A stretch of DNA of 64,000 nt from DATHBD01 sp035296325 (GTDB taxonomy: Bacteria > Actinomycetota > Actinomycetes > Mycobacteriales > Micromonosporaceae). A model generated the notes under the pieces. The model searched no databases and was not told where the DNA came from. It was given only the letters and a program-made list of their open reading frames with translations. Numbering within the stretch: position 1 is the stretch's first letter; each line of letters begins with the position of its first letter. A program made the translations under genes and the position numbers. Positions 43,572 to 52,711 of the stretch are shown here, piece after piece. The stretch lies in contig DATHBD010000082.1 of the NCBI GenBank assembly GCA_035296325.1, positions 143,529-207,528 on the forward strand. The letters run 5' to 3'.

Positions 43572-45663
43572 TGGGTGGCGGCGGAGCGGCCCGGGTGATC
43601 CGACCGGGCCACCACATCCGTGGGCCGAGATCCACCGCCAGCGCCGGGATGAGCAGGCTCCGGACCAGCAACGCGTCCAACAGGACGCCGACCGCCACGA
43701 TGACGCCCATCTGCAGGGAGGGCACCAGTGGCAGGACACCGAGCGCCGCGAACGTCGCCGCCAGCACCAGCCCCGCGCTGGTGACGACCCCTCCGGTGAC
43801 CGTGAGCGCGTGCAGCACACCGCGACGATGGCCGAGCGTGACCGCCTCCTCGCGGGCGCGGGTCATCACGAAGATCGTGTAGTCCACGCCCAGCGCCACC
43901 AGGAACAGGAACGTCTGCAGGGGCAGCGCCACCCAGAGATTGGGGTAGCCGAGTACCGGCAGGATGAGGCCCGCCGCGCCGAGCGCCGCCGCGTATGACA
44001 GCACCACGCTGGCGAGCAGCACCACCGGGGCGACAAGCGCGCGCAGCAGCAGCACCAGGACCGCGAGGACCACGACCAGGATCAGTGGCATGACCACCCG
44101 GTTGTCCCGGTCGATGACCCGGTCGGAGTCGAGCGCGGCAGCCGCGTCGCCGCCCACCAGCGCGTCGGCGCCCGGGACGGCATGCACGGCGGTCCGCAGG
44201 CGGCGCACGGTGTCCTTGGCGGCGGCACTCTCCGCCTCGGCCGCGAGGACGGCGTCGATGCGGACCCAGCGGCCGTCCGCCGAGGACACCGCCGGCCGGA
44301 CCTCGGCCACGCCGGGGACCGCCGCGGCGACGGCGGCCACCGCGGCCGCTCCATCCGCGGTTGCCAGGACGGTGGTCGGCGAGGATGCGCCGCCGGGATA
44401 GTGCCGCTCGATGAGGCGCTGGCCGGTCACCGAGCCCACCTCGCTTGTGAAGTTCTCCGACGCGGGCAGGCCGAGGCTGAGGTTGCCCATGCCGAGGGTG
44501 AGTACGCCGAGCGCGGCTGCCGTCCCGACCCAGATCAACCGCGGCCGCCGGCCCACCGCCCCAGCCACCCGGGCCCAGCCCCGGTGGTCCTCGGCTGCGT
44601 CATGACCGACCGCGCCGGGCGTGTACCGGGGGACGAACGGCCAGAACATCCACCGTCCACCCAGGACCAGCAGAACCGGCAGCAGGGTCGTCATGGCGGC
44701 CAGCGCGCCCAGCACCCCGATCGCGGCCACCGGACCGAGGCCGCGCGTCGCGGGCATCTGCGCCGCCAGCAGGCACAGCAGGCCGAGCGCCACCGTGGCG
44801 GCCGACGCCAGGATCGCCGGGAAGGAGCGCCGCAGCGCCACCGCCATCGCCTCGTGCCGGTCGGCGTGGCGGCGCAACTCCTCGCGGTAGCGGGCGATCA
44901 GCAGGAGCGCATAGTCCACACCGACTCCGAAGAGCAGCACCGTGAGGATGCTCTGGCTCTGCAGATCCACGGCCAGCCCGCCGTAGCGGGCGAGCAGGTA
45001 GATCACCGCCGTCGCCACCTGGCTCGCGACCAGTACGGCGACCAGTGGGACGAGCCACAGCACCGGGCTACGGTAGGTCAATAGCAGCAGCAGGATGACC
45101 ACCCCGGCGGTCACCAGCAGCAGGGTGCTGTCCATACCGTCGAACGCGTCCAGGACGTCCTGGAATCCCCCGGCCGACCCGGTCAGTGCGGTACGCAGCC
45201 CCGGCGGGCTGTCGGCGGCCAGCCGCTTCTTGATCTCCGCCACCGCCGTACCCTGCTGGTCGTCGTCGCCGGCCAGCGGGAACACCAGCAGCGTCGCGGC
45301 GCCGTCGCCGCTGGGCACCGCGTCGACGGAGCCGGCCCGGGCGTACCCGGCGAAGGCCGCGCGATCGCCTTCCACCTTGGCCCGGTCGGCGGCGGTCAGC
45401 CCGCCGTCCCTGGCATACACGGCGACCGCGACGAGGCCGTCGGAGCCGGGGAACGCGGCGGCCGCGCGCTCAGCCGCGCGGGCCGCCTCGGCACTCGCCG
45501 GCAGCGCCGCCAGCGAGTCGTTGTTCTGTACCTCGCTCAGCTTCATGCCGAGCGGCGTGGCGAGGGCGGCCAGCAGGAGCCAGATGGCCAGGGTCAGGAA
45601 CTTGGCGCGCCGGCCCGCGGGTGCGGGCCGGCGCGCGAATCGCTGGGAAGTCGATTTGGTCAT
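43525..45663 (-). CDS. MMPL/RND-type membrane transporter
   Basis: A 712-residue transporter with twelve predicted membrane helices in two MMPL halves, each preceded by a large external loop. Typical motifs are LLFGVGVDYALLLIARYREEL in half one and LVALGVDYTIFVMTRAREEA in half two. The family exports lipids, siderophores or drugs using proton motive force. ATG 45663 follows the regulator gene by 30 bp, so the two form an operon. Its last 15 residues (TRDLAAVPAVLRHSR) and stop codon lie inside the repeat element 43494-43571, so the tail is probably not ancestral. Substrate unknown. Confidence 0.92.
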   Translation of the reverse strand: MTKSTSQRFARRPAPAGRRAKFLTLAIWLLLAALATPLGMKLSEVQNNDSLAALPASAEAARAAERAAAAFPGSDGLVAVAVYARDGGLTAADRAKVEGDRAAFAGYARAGSVDAVPSGDGAATLLVFPLAGDDDQQGTAVAEIKKRLAADSPPGLRTALTGSAGGFQDVLDAFDGMDSTLLLVTAGVVILLLLLTYRSPVLWLVPLVAVLVASQVATAVIYLLARYGGLAVDLQSQSILTVLLFGVGVDYALLLIARYREELRRHADRHEAMAVALRRSFPAILASAATVALGLLCLLAAQMPATRGLGPVAAIGVLGALAAMTTLLPVLLVLGGRWMFWPFVPRYTPGAVGHDAAEDHRGWARVAGAVGRRPRLIWVGTAAALGVLTLGMGNLSLGLPASENFTSEVGSVTGQRLIERHYPGGASSPTTVLATADGAAAVAAVAAAVPGVAEVRPAVSSADGRWVRIDAVLAAEAESAAAKDTVRRLRTAVHAVPGADALVGGDAAAALDSDRVIDRDNRVVMPLILVVVLAVLVLLLRALVAPVVLLASVVLSYAAALGAAGLILPVLGYPNLWVALPLQTFLFLVALGVDYTIFVMTRAREEAVTLGHRRGVLHALTVTGGVVTSAGLVLAATFAALGVLPLVPSLQMGVIVAVGVLLDALLVRSLLIPALAVDLGPRMWWPGRITRAAPPPPTRDLAAVPAVLRHSR

Positions 45664-45693
45664 GCCGGCAGCGTCCGCCGGCGCGCTGACCGC

Positions 45694-48600
45694 TCACGCA
45701 CCTGACGCTGACGGACCCGCTGACAGCAGTGCGGCGACCTCCCCGTCGGCGAGCGCCGCACCGCGGGCGTACACGGCGTCGTAGGCCGCGTCACCGAGCA
45801 CCGCCCGCGCCCGCGCTGCCACCCGCGCGCCGTCGCAGTCGCCGGTGCCCGTCTCGCGCCGTAACGTTCCCGCCGCACCCAGCAGCAGCGCCGCCTGCAG
45901 CGCGTCGCCTTCCAGCAGGGCCACCCCGGCGAGGCCCTCGGCAACCGGGGCGGCCGCGCCGAATCGGCCGCCCTCCGCCGCGGCGAGCGCCTGCTCGTGC
46001 CACGCCCGCGCGGTCGGCGCGTCACCGGCTGCCTCCGCGATCCATCCCAGTGCGGTAAGGATGCGCAGGCGGAGCAGGTCGGGCCCGAACCACCCGGTCG
46101 GGCAGTCCAGCAGCGCCGCATCGGCCAGCTCCCGGGCGCCGTCCAGGTCGCCGCCGAGGCGGGCCACGTCGGCCAGTCCGAGGGTGGCCATCGCCAGCGC
46201 CTCGCGGGTGGCCCCGCGCCGCGCCAGGTGCGCGGCGTGGGCGAAGTCGGCCTGGGCACTCGCCAGGTCCCCGGCGGCGGCGGAGCTGCGACCCCGTCGG
46301 CACATCAGCTCCACGATGTCGTCGGTGGAGTCCAGTTGCGCGGCCAGACTCAACGCCTCATCGATCATCGCGAGGAAGCCCGCCCGGTCACCCCGCCACT
46401 CCGCCAGCGACGCCAGATCGGCCAGCGTGTTGGCCATCCCCCAGCGATCGCCGACCGCACGGAAGCCGGCCAGCGCGGCGGACAGCTCCGTGTCTCCCTC
46501 GGCCAGCCGACCGCTGTACAGCTCGATCGCACCCAACCCGTACCGGGCCAACGCCCGCAACCACGGGTCCTCGCCCAGCTGGTGCACCATCATCCGGTCG
46601 AGCGCATCCTCGGGAGGCGGCCCCATCGTCATGCCGTGCAGCACGTTGAGGAACGGGTAGCGGGCCGGGCGCCGCAGCGCGTACACGATGTTGCGGGCCT
46701 GCTCGACCCGTGCCTGCAGCGGCGCGGTCGAGGAACTGCCCGCGGTGGTGTCGAGCAGGCACATCGCGTACTCGTCGAGCAGCTCCGGTGACGGTTCGCC
46801 GGGCAGGCGGTCGAGCACCAGGCCGGCGAGGGCGGCACCTTCGCTGCGCAGCCCGCGCAGCCACCAGTACCCGGACAGGTTCGCCACCAGCCGCAGCGCG
46901 GTCGCCGTGTCGCCGGCAGCGGTCGCCCGCCGCACCGCGGCGTGCAGGTTGTCGCGATCGGCGTCCAGCCGGCGCAGCCAGTCCACCTGCTCATGGCCAC
47001 GCAGGTAAGGGTCCGCGGTACTCGCGACCCCGAGGAAGTACGCAGCGTGCGCGGCCCGCAGTCGCTCCTCCTCGCCGGCCTCGGCAAGGCGCTCGGCAGC
47101 GTAGGCCCGCACCGTCTCCGACATCCGGTAGCGCCCGTCCGCGACATCCACCAGGGACTTCTCCACCAGGCCGGTCAGCACGTCGACGACCGTGGCGGGT
47201 GGCAGCCCGCAAACCCGCTCGATCGCCGCCAGGGTGGCGCCGCCGGCGAAGACGGTGAGCCGCCGGGCCAGACCGCGCTCCTCCTCGGCCAGCAGGTCCC
47301 AGCTCCAGTCGACCACCGCGCGCAGGGTGCGGTGCCGGGGCGCCGAGGCGCGGCTGCCCCGCGACAGCAGGGCGAAGCGGTCGTCCAGACGCGCCGCCAC
47401 CTCCGCCGGCGTCAGCGAGCGCAGTCGGGCGGCGGCCAGCTCAATGGCGAGCGGGAGGCCGTCCAGCGCCCGGCACACCCGTCCCACGTCGGAAACGGTC
47501 GACGCGTCCAGCGTGAAGTCGGGTCGGACGGCGGTCGCCCGATCGACGAAGAGCCGGACGGCCGGGAAGGCCATCGCTTCAGCGAGTGTGGCACCCGGTG
47601 GCGGCAGCGCCAACGGCGGCACCGGGCAGAGACTCTCGCCGGTGATGCCCAACGCCTCCCGGCTGGTGGCCAGGATCTGCAGCGTGGGGCAGGCACGGAG
47701 CAGCCGGTCGGCGAAGGTGGCGACCGCTGCCACCACGTGCTCACAGTTGTCCAGGACGAGCAGCAACCGGTGCCCGTTCAGGGCCGCGACGAGTCGGCCC
47801 ACCGGGTCGGGCGGGCGCGGCATGCGATCCGGGCCCGGCCGGAGTCCAGCCTCGCGCAGACCCAGCGCCCCGAGTACGGCCCGCGGTATGTCCGCGCCGT
47901 CCACCAGGGGCGCCAGCTCGACGAACGCCACTTCGCCACCGTGCCGGGCGGCGGCTTCCGCGGCGAGCCGGGTCTTGCCCGCCCCGCCGGGCCCGGTGAG
48001 CGTGACCAGCCGCGTGGAGCCGAGCAGCTGCTCCACCCGGACAAGCTCTTCGCCGCGTCCAACGAACGTGGTGAGCTGCGCCGGAACGGCATCGTGGCGC
48101 AGCCGGCCGGTGCCCGGCAGCCCGGAGCCGGGCGACGGGCCGGCCGCCGGGCGACCGGGGAGCGGATCGGGCACCGGGTCGGCGCGCAGGATGGCCAGGT
48201 GGACGGCTGCCAGTTCGGCCGACGGATCCACGCCGAGTTCGTCGGCGAGGGTGCGCCGGGCGTCGGTGTACACGGCGAGCGCCTCGGCCGGGCGACCATC
48301 GGCGTACAGCGCGTGCATCAGCCGCGCCCGCAGCCGCTCCCGCAGCGGATGCACGGCGACCAGTTCGCGCAGCTCGGCCACGAGCGGGGCGTGACGACCA
48401 AGGGCGAGCTCGGCGGCGGCACGGTCCTCGACCGCGGTGAGCCGCGACTCCTCCAGTCGGGCGGCAGCGACCCGACCGGCCGGCACCTCCAGCACCTCCG
48501 CCAGCGCCGCGCCGCGCCACAGGTCGAGGGCCTCGCGGAGCAGGTCGGCGGCGCTCGCCGGGTCCGCCGCGGCCAGCGCACCGCGGCCCGCCGCGGCCAA

Positions 48601-48939
48601 CGCCGTGAACCGGCACGCGTCGACCCGGTCCGGATCCACAACGAGCCGGTACCCGGCCGGGTGGAACTCCACCGCCACGCCGTACCGCCCGGCGTCGGTC
48701 GCCGCGTCTCCCGTGATGAGCGCCCGACGCAGCCGGGAAACCTGGGACTGCAGGGCGTTCGGCGCGCCGATGGGTGGCTGCCCGCCGTACACGCCGTCGA
48801 TCAGCGACTCCGTGGGCACCACCCGACCCACGTCGGCCAGCAGGAGCGCGAGGAGCGCGCGCAGCCGGGCACCGCCGAGGGTCAACTCCCGCCCGTCGGC
48901 GAACCACACCTGGGTCGGACCCAGGATGCCGAAGCGCAT
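45694..48939 (-). CDS. AfsR/SARP-type transcriptional regulator (BTAD, NB-ARC-like ATPase, TPR)
   Basis: A 1081-residue regulator. The N-terminal OmpR-like DNA-binding domain (MRFGILGPTQVW...LRALLALLLAD) and BTAD domain (about 95-245, LREALDLWRGAALAEV) are followed by a STAND ATPase. That shows Walker A LTGPGGAGKTRLA near residue 310, Walker B LLLVLDNCEHV and TSREALGI. The C-terminal third is TPR-like. The architecture is that of AfsR and related regulators of secondary metabolism. ATG 48939 is the natural start of the DNA-binding domain. The MMPL transporter gene follows by 30 bp and is its likely target or partner. Repeat copy 2 lies 51 bp upstream of the start. Confidence 0.92.
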   Translation of the reverse strand: MRFGILGPTQVWFADGRELTLGGARLRALLALLLADVGRVVPTESLIDGVYGGQPPIGAPNALQSQVSRLRRALITGDAATDAGRYGVAVEFHPAGYRLVVDPDRVDACRFTALAAAGRGALAAADPASAADLLREALDLWRGAALAEVLEVPAGRVAAARLEESRLTAVEDRAAAELALGRHAPLVAELRELVAVHPLRERLRARLMHALYADGRPAEALAVYTDARRTLADELGVDPSAELAAVHLAILRADPVPDPLPGRPAAGPSPGSGLPGTGRLRHDAVPAQLTTFVGRGEELVRVEQLLGSTRLVTLTGPGGAGKTRLAAEAAARHGGEVAFVELAPLVDGADIPRAVLGALGLREAGLRPGPDRMPRPPDPVGRLVAALNGHRLLLVLDNCEHVVAAVATFADRLLRACPTLQILATSREALGITGESLCPVPPLALPPPGATLAEAMAFPAVRLFVDRATAVRPDFTLDASTVSDVGRVCRALDGLPLAIELAAARLRSLTPAEVAARLDDRFALLSRGSRASAPRHRTLRAVVDWSWDLLAEEERGLARRLTVFAGGATLAAIERVCGLPPATVVDVLTGLVEKSLVDVADGRYRMSETVRAYAAERLAEAGEEERLRAAHAAYFLGVASTADPYLRGHEQVDWLRRLDADRDNLHAAVRRATAAGDTATALRLVANLSGYWWLRGLRSEGAALAGLVLDRLPGEPSPELLDEYAMCLLDTTAGSSSTAPLQARVEQARNIVYALRRPARYPFLNVLHGMTMGPPPEDALDRMMVHQLGEDPWLRALARYGLGAIELYSGRLAEGDTELSAALAGFRAVGDRWGMANTLADLASLAEWRGDRAGFLAMIDEALSLAAQLDSTDDIVELMCRRGRSSAAAGDLASAQADFAHAAHLARRGATREALAMATLGLADVARLGGDLDGARELADAALLDCPTGWFGPDLLRLRILTALGWIAEAAGDAPTARAWHEQALAAAEGGRFGAAAPVAEGLAGVALLEGDALQAALLLGAAGTLRRETGTGDCDGARVAARARAVLGDAAYDAVYARGAALADGEVAALLSAGPSASGA

Positions 48940-48989
48940 ACCGCTGATTGTCGCTCACCGCCCGCTCCGTCGGCCCCCGCGCCGACCCC

Positions 48990-49070
48990 TCCCGCGATCT
49001 TGCAGTTGTGCCTCGGGCAAATCACCCCGGAAAGGGGCAGAGCGGCGCGCACGACTGCAAGATCGCGGGA
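48990..49070. repeat. Inverted-terminus repeat element, copy 2
   Basis: An 81-bp element with nearly perfect 22-bp inverted ends: TCCCGCGATCTTGCAG... / ...CTGCAAGATCGCGGGA, one mismatch. An inner hairpin CCCC-GGAAA-GGGG corresponds to CGC-GAATG-GCG in copy 1, a compensatory change. It lies between the divergent AfsR-type regulator and S1 protease genes. Confidence 0.85.
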
Positions 49071-49185
49071 GGACGCGGGGCGGGTGTCCGATTCGGTGGA
49101 GATGTCTTCGGGGGGCACGACCATGGCAGGGGCGATGCCATAGTGACCCGGTCCACATCGATGAACGCCAACCGGGGGAGCATCT

Positions 49186-50454
49186 TTGCGAATATTCCGA
49201 GTCCCTGCCGTCCTCGGCGTCAGCCTCGTGCTGGTGGCCGGGCTTGCCAGCGCGGCGCAGGCCGATCCGCCAGAAACGCGACACCGCAGCGGCATCGTCA
49301 TCGTGCCCTCCACGGACCCGCCGGTCGGCGAGCCGATCTCGGACGCCCTGGGCCAACTCCTGCACGAGGCGGCCGATGCCGTCGAGGCCAGGCCGGAAGA
49401 TCTGGCATACCCGTGGTACGACCGCGCCAGCAACGCGGTCGTGGTTGACACCGTGAACGATCAGGGCGACATGTTGGCCGCCGGGCTTGTCGGTGCCCGG
49501 GGCGGCCTGGGCGCTGTCACCCGCAACCGACGGGTGCCGCACAGCTGGGCGAAGCTCCAGAGCATCAAGGACGAGGCGATCGCGTTGACCGCGACGGACG
49601 TGCCGGACGGTGACGCGATCTTCATGACCGAGCCGGACCCCGAGCACAATCGCGTCGTCATCTACACGACGCGGATGTCCGACGAGTTCCTTGACGCGCT
49701 GGCCGAGCGTTACGGCACATCAGCGGTCGCGGTTCGCCACATGCCCGGCCAGATCTCCTCCACCGGCGACGCGCGCAACAACGACACGTCCCCGTTCTAC
49801 GGTGGCGCCAGGATCGACTCGCCGTCCGGGTGCACCACCGGATTTTCGTGGCGGTCGGGGGCCATCAACATGATGCTGACGGCCGGCCACTGCGTGCCCG
49901 GCGGTGGCACGCTCCACACCCCGGTCGCCGTGATCGGGCCGGTGGCGCCGAACTCCCGGGAGAACTGGAAGCCGGGCACCGGCACGGTCTACCTGACCGG
50001 CCAGACCACCTACCGCGGCGACGTGGCTCTTGCGACGGTGACGTCCCCGAGAACCTCCGGAGCGTCCATCTACCGCGGCGGGCCCGGTGCCAGCGTCAGC
50101 GCCCGCGTTGCCGAGATGTGGAGCCGGCGCCCCGCCACGAACGACCGGTACTGCACCGGAGGTCATGTCACCGGAGAGAAGTGTGGTTGGTCGGTGTACC
50201 GGACCGGCATCAACTTCCGCTGGAGCAGCGGCGAATTGGCACGCAACATGGTCCGGAGCTTCTACCGCACCGATACCTGCACCATCGGCGGCGACTCCGG
50301 AGGACCGGTCTACACCGTCCGCGCGGATGGCAGAATCGCCGCTAAGGGCATCCACCACGGGAAGTCCACCATGCCGGTCTTCGGCTGCATGGAGGTCTTC
50401 ACCGACATCTGGGACGCCTACTACGCACTTCCGGGATCGCTGGCAACAGGATGA
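49186..50454 (+). CDS. Secreted chymotrypsin-like serine protease (S1 family)
   Basis: A 422-residue exported protease. The TTG at 49186 is supported by GGGGGAG 6 nt upstream. A Sec signal peptide (residues 1-26, ending SAAQA-DP) is followed by a pro-region of about 175 residues and a catalytic domain. The triad is visible: His in LTAGHC, Asp in RGDVALATV, Ser in GGDSGGPVY. Paired Cys fit the disulfides of the alpha-lytic/streptogrisin branch. The pro-region probably aids folding, as in that group. The stop overlaps the next gene (ATGA), coupling the protease to a small membrane protein. Confidence 0.92.
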   Translation: MRIFRVPAVLGVSLVLVAGLASAAQADPPETRHRSGIVIVPSTDPPVGEPISDALGQLLHEAADAVEARPEDLAYPWYDRASNAVVVDTVNDQGDMLAAGLVGARGGLGAVTRNRRVPHSWAKLQSIKDEAIALTATDVPDGDAIFMTEPDPEHNRVVIYTTRMSDEFLDALAERYGTSAVAVRHMPGQISSTGDARNNDTSPFYGGARIDSPSGCTTGFSWRSGAINMMLTAGHCVPGGGTLHTPVAVIGPVAPNSRENWKPGTGTVYLTGQTTYRGDVALATVTSPRTSGASIYRGGPGASVSARVAEMWSRRPATNDRYCTGGHVTGEKCGWSVYRTGINFRWSSGELARNMVRSFYRTDTCTIGGDSGGPVYTVRADGRIAAKGIHHGKSTMPVFGCMEVFTDIWDAYYALPGSLATG

Positions 50455-50828
50455 CGATGCGGCAGAGGACGCGCACCGCGGCAACGGCGCTTGCCGGTGC
50501 CGTCCTCTGCTGCGCCATCGTGGTGGCATACCTCGCGCTGCGCTCCGCTGGTGCGTACCCGGCACCGATCACCGGGTACCGGGTGTCCGCCGACCCTCGG
50601 GTCCTGATCGTCCTCGTGGAGATTCACCCCGACCATCGGATCTCGGCCGTGACGGCCGACGAAGACGGTCCCGAGGTCGTACTGCACATCACCGCGAGAC
50701 CACCGCGTTTGTGGTGGTCCGGCGGTGACGACGCAACACAGCGGGAGGTGCGGGTGCGACTGGCGCAGCCGGTGACCGGTCGGCCGGTGACCGATGGTCG
50801 GACCGGATCCGCGGTGCCGGCCGGCTGA
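50451..50828 (+). CDS. Small membrane-anchored protein coupled to the protease
   Basis: A 125-residue protein with one N-terminal membrane helix (about 12-34, ALAGAVLCCAIVVAYLAL) and an external domain of about 90 residues (ITGYRVSADPRVLIVLVEIHPD...). I recognise no family. A Cys pair inside the helix is not a proper lipobox. The ATG at 50451 overlaps the protease stop by 4 bp, so it is made with the protease. An inhibitor, chaperone or anchoring role is possible but nothing in the sequence selects one. Confidence 0.7.
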   Translation: MTMRQRTRTAATALAGAVLCCAIVVAYLALRSAGAYPAPITGYRVSADPRVLIVLVEIHPDHRISAVTADEDGPEVVLHITARPPRLWWSGGDDATQREVRVRLAQPVTGRPVTDGRTGSAVPAG

Positions 50829-51112
50829 CCGCTGCCGTCGGACGCCGCAGCCACGTTCACCACAGGGCCCGGCGACAAGGCGGTCGGACGGTCAGAAGGT
50901 GACGAGGCGAGGGCTATTGACCCGTCAGGACGAGCTTGGCGGCCATGCCAGCGCCGCGGCACGTCGTGCAGAATCAGCGGCACCGGGAGGCCTCGCAGAC
51001 CAGACGCGCGACAGACCCGGCCGATCCTGCCTCATGGTTGGTCGTTCTCCGCCGATGAGGATACGTCGGCCGGATGCGCCGACGGCACAGGCGACGCGGC
51101 GGAGGGTTCGCG

Positions 51113-52666
51113 ATGGTCGGTACCCCGGCGGGCGGGCGTATCCGGGACCGCGCACGGTGGCTGGACTCGCGCGCGGTGGGGCTCGTCCTCGGCGCCATCT
51201 ACCTGGTGGGTCTGACCGCCCTGGTGCTCGCCTGGGGCCGGCCCGGGCACGCCATGGACGAGGCCGCCGGGCCCTTCATGTTCCTCTACGCCGTCGCGGC
51301 CGCCGTCCTCGCCGCGCGCGCCGGCACGCACCGGGCGCTGAGCCTCCGGCTCCGGCGGGCCTGGCTCGTGATGGCGGCGGCCTTCGTCGTGCTCGGCGTG
51401 GCGTATCTGGCGTTCGCGGCGACCGAGACGCAGGCGTTCCCGACGATCGGGGACGCTCTGCGGCTGTTGTTCGTGCTGGTGCTGCTGCCGGGTCTGCTGA
51501 TGCTGCCGATCCGGGCGCACACCCGCCGGGAACTCACCAAGCTCGCGCTGGACATCGGCGTCGTGCTGGCCGGCGGCGCGATGCTGCTGTGGTACCTGAT
51601 GCTGGGTTGGGTGGTGACGGGCGCGGAGTCGGGCCTGGCCGCCGCCGTCGGTGCCGCCTACCCGATCGGTGACCTGGTCCTGATCTTCGGTGCGACGTAC
51701 GTGCTGTTCCGCTCCGCCGGGCCGACCAGCCGCGTACCCCTGCTGCTGCTCTCCGGCGCGGTGATGTGCCTGGTCGTCGGTGACGTGTACCTGGGCTACC
51801 AGCGGGCCAACGCCCCGACCGGCGAGTATGTCGGCTGGCAGTTCGTGGGCTGGTTGACCGGGTCGTACCTGATGGCGGCGGCCGTCGCCGAGCAGTGCCG
51901 CCGGGCCGGTGGCCCCGCGGCGGCAAATGCCGAGCGGCAGATCCGCGAGATCCCCCGGCTGCCGTACGCCGCTGTCGCCATGGGGTACGTGGTCCTGCTG
52001 TGGGTGGCCTCGGGGCTCCCGCTCTACCCGTACGGCGGTCTGATCATCGGCGCCGTCGCGATGACCTGCCTGGTGGTCGCCCGCCAGATCGTGGCATTGC
52101 GAGAGAACCACCTGTTCGCCATCACCGACAACCTCACCGGCCTGGCCAACCGGACGCTGCTGCGCCACGAGCTGAGCCGGGCTCTGGACCGGGCGCGGCG
52201 CACCCGCGAACCGATCGGCGTGCTGCTGATCGACCTCAACGGGTTCAAGCAGATCAACGACTCGCTCGGGCACGAGGCCGGGGACCAGATGCTGGTGGCG
52301 TTCGCGCGACTGCTGGAGCGCAGCGTTCGGCGTACGGACTGCGTCGCGCGGCTGGGCGGCGACGAGTTCGCGGTCGTGGTGGACGGCGGTGACGCCGCCA
52401 CGAGCGCCAACATGATCGCGCAGCGGATCAGCGACGGCAGCAACGAACCGGTGACGTTGGGCGGTCACCCGACCCGGCCGCGCGCCAGCATCGGCATCGC
52501 GATCAGCGATCCGGTCCAGAGCACAGTCAGCAACCTCCTGCATCGGGCGGACGCGGAGATGTACCGGGCCAAGCGGGCCAGCGCGGGCCAGCGCGCCGAT
52601 TCCCCGGGCATGGCGACGTCCGCCGACCGGCGCGGCGAACTCCGGTCGGCTCGGCCAGCCCGGTGA
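51113..52666 (+). CDS. Polytopic diguanylate cyclase (GGDEF only)
   Basis: A 517-residue protein with about nine to ten membrane helices in residues 18-345, then a GGDEF domain with an intact active site (LGGDEFAVVV, residues 415-419; LIDLNGFKQIND). No EAL domain follows; the tail is short and basic. ATG 51113 is chosen for GGAGG 7-8 nt upstream; an earlier in-frame ATG at 51074 lacks a site. It should make c-di-GMP at the membrane. It is convergent with the WYL regulator gene. Confidence 0.9.
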   Translation: MVGTPAGGRIRDRARWLDSRAVGLVLGAIYLVGLTALVLAWGRPGHAMDEAAGPFMFLYAVAAAVLAARAGTHRALSLRLRRAWLVMAAAFVVLGVAYLAFAATETQAFPTIGDALRLLFVLVLLPGLLMLPIRAHTRRELTKLALDIGVVLAGGAMLLWYLMLGWVVTGAESGLAAAVGAAYPIGDLVLIFGATYVLFRSAGPTSRVPLLLLSGAVMCLVVGDVYLGYQRANAPTGEYVGWQFVGWLTGSYLMAAAVAEQCRRAGGPAAANAERQIREIPRLPYAAVAMGYVVLLWVASGLPLYPYGGLIIGAVAMTCLVVARQIVALRENHLFAITDNLTGLANRTLLRHELSRALDRARRTREPIGVLLIDLNGFKQINDSLGHEAGDQMLVAFARLLERSVRRTDCVARLGGDEFAVVVDGGDAATSANMIAQRISDGSNEPVTLGGHPTRPRASIGIAISDPVQSTVSNLLHRADAEMYRAKRASAGQRADSPGMATSADRRGELRSARPAR

Positions 52667-52711
52667 TGACCGGGACGGCCACCGCGGCACCGCGGAGTTG
52701 AGCGGGAGAAC

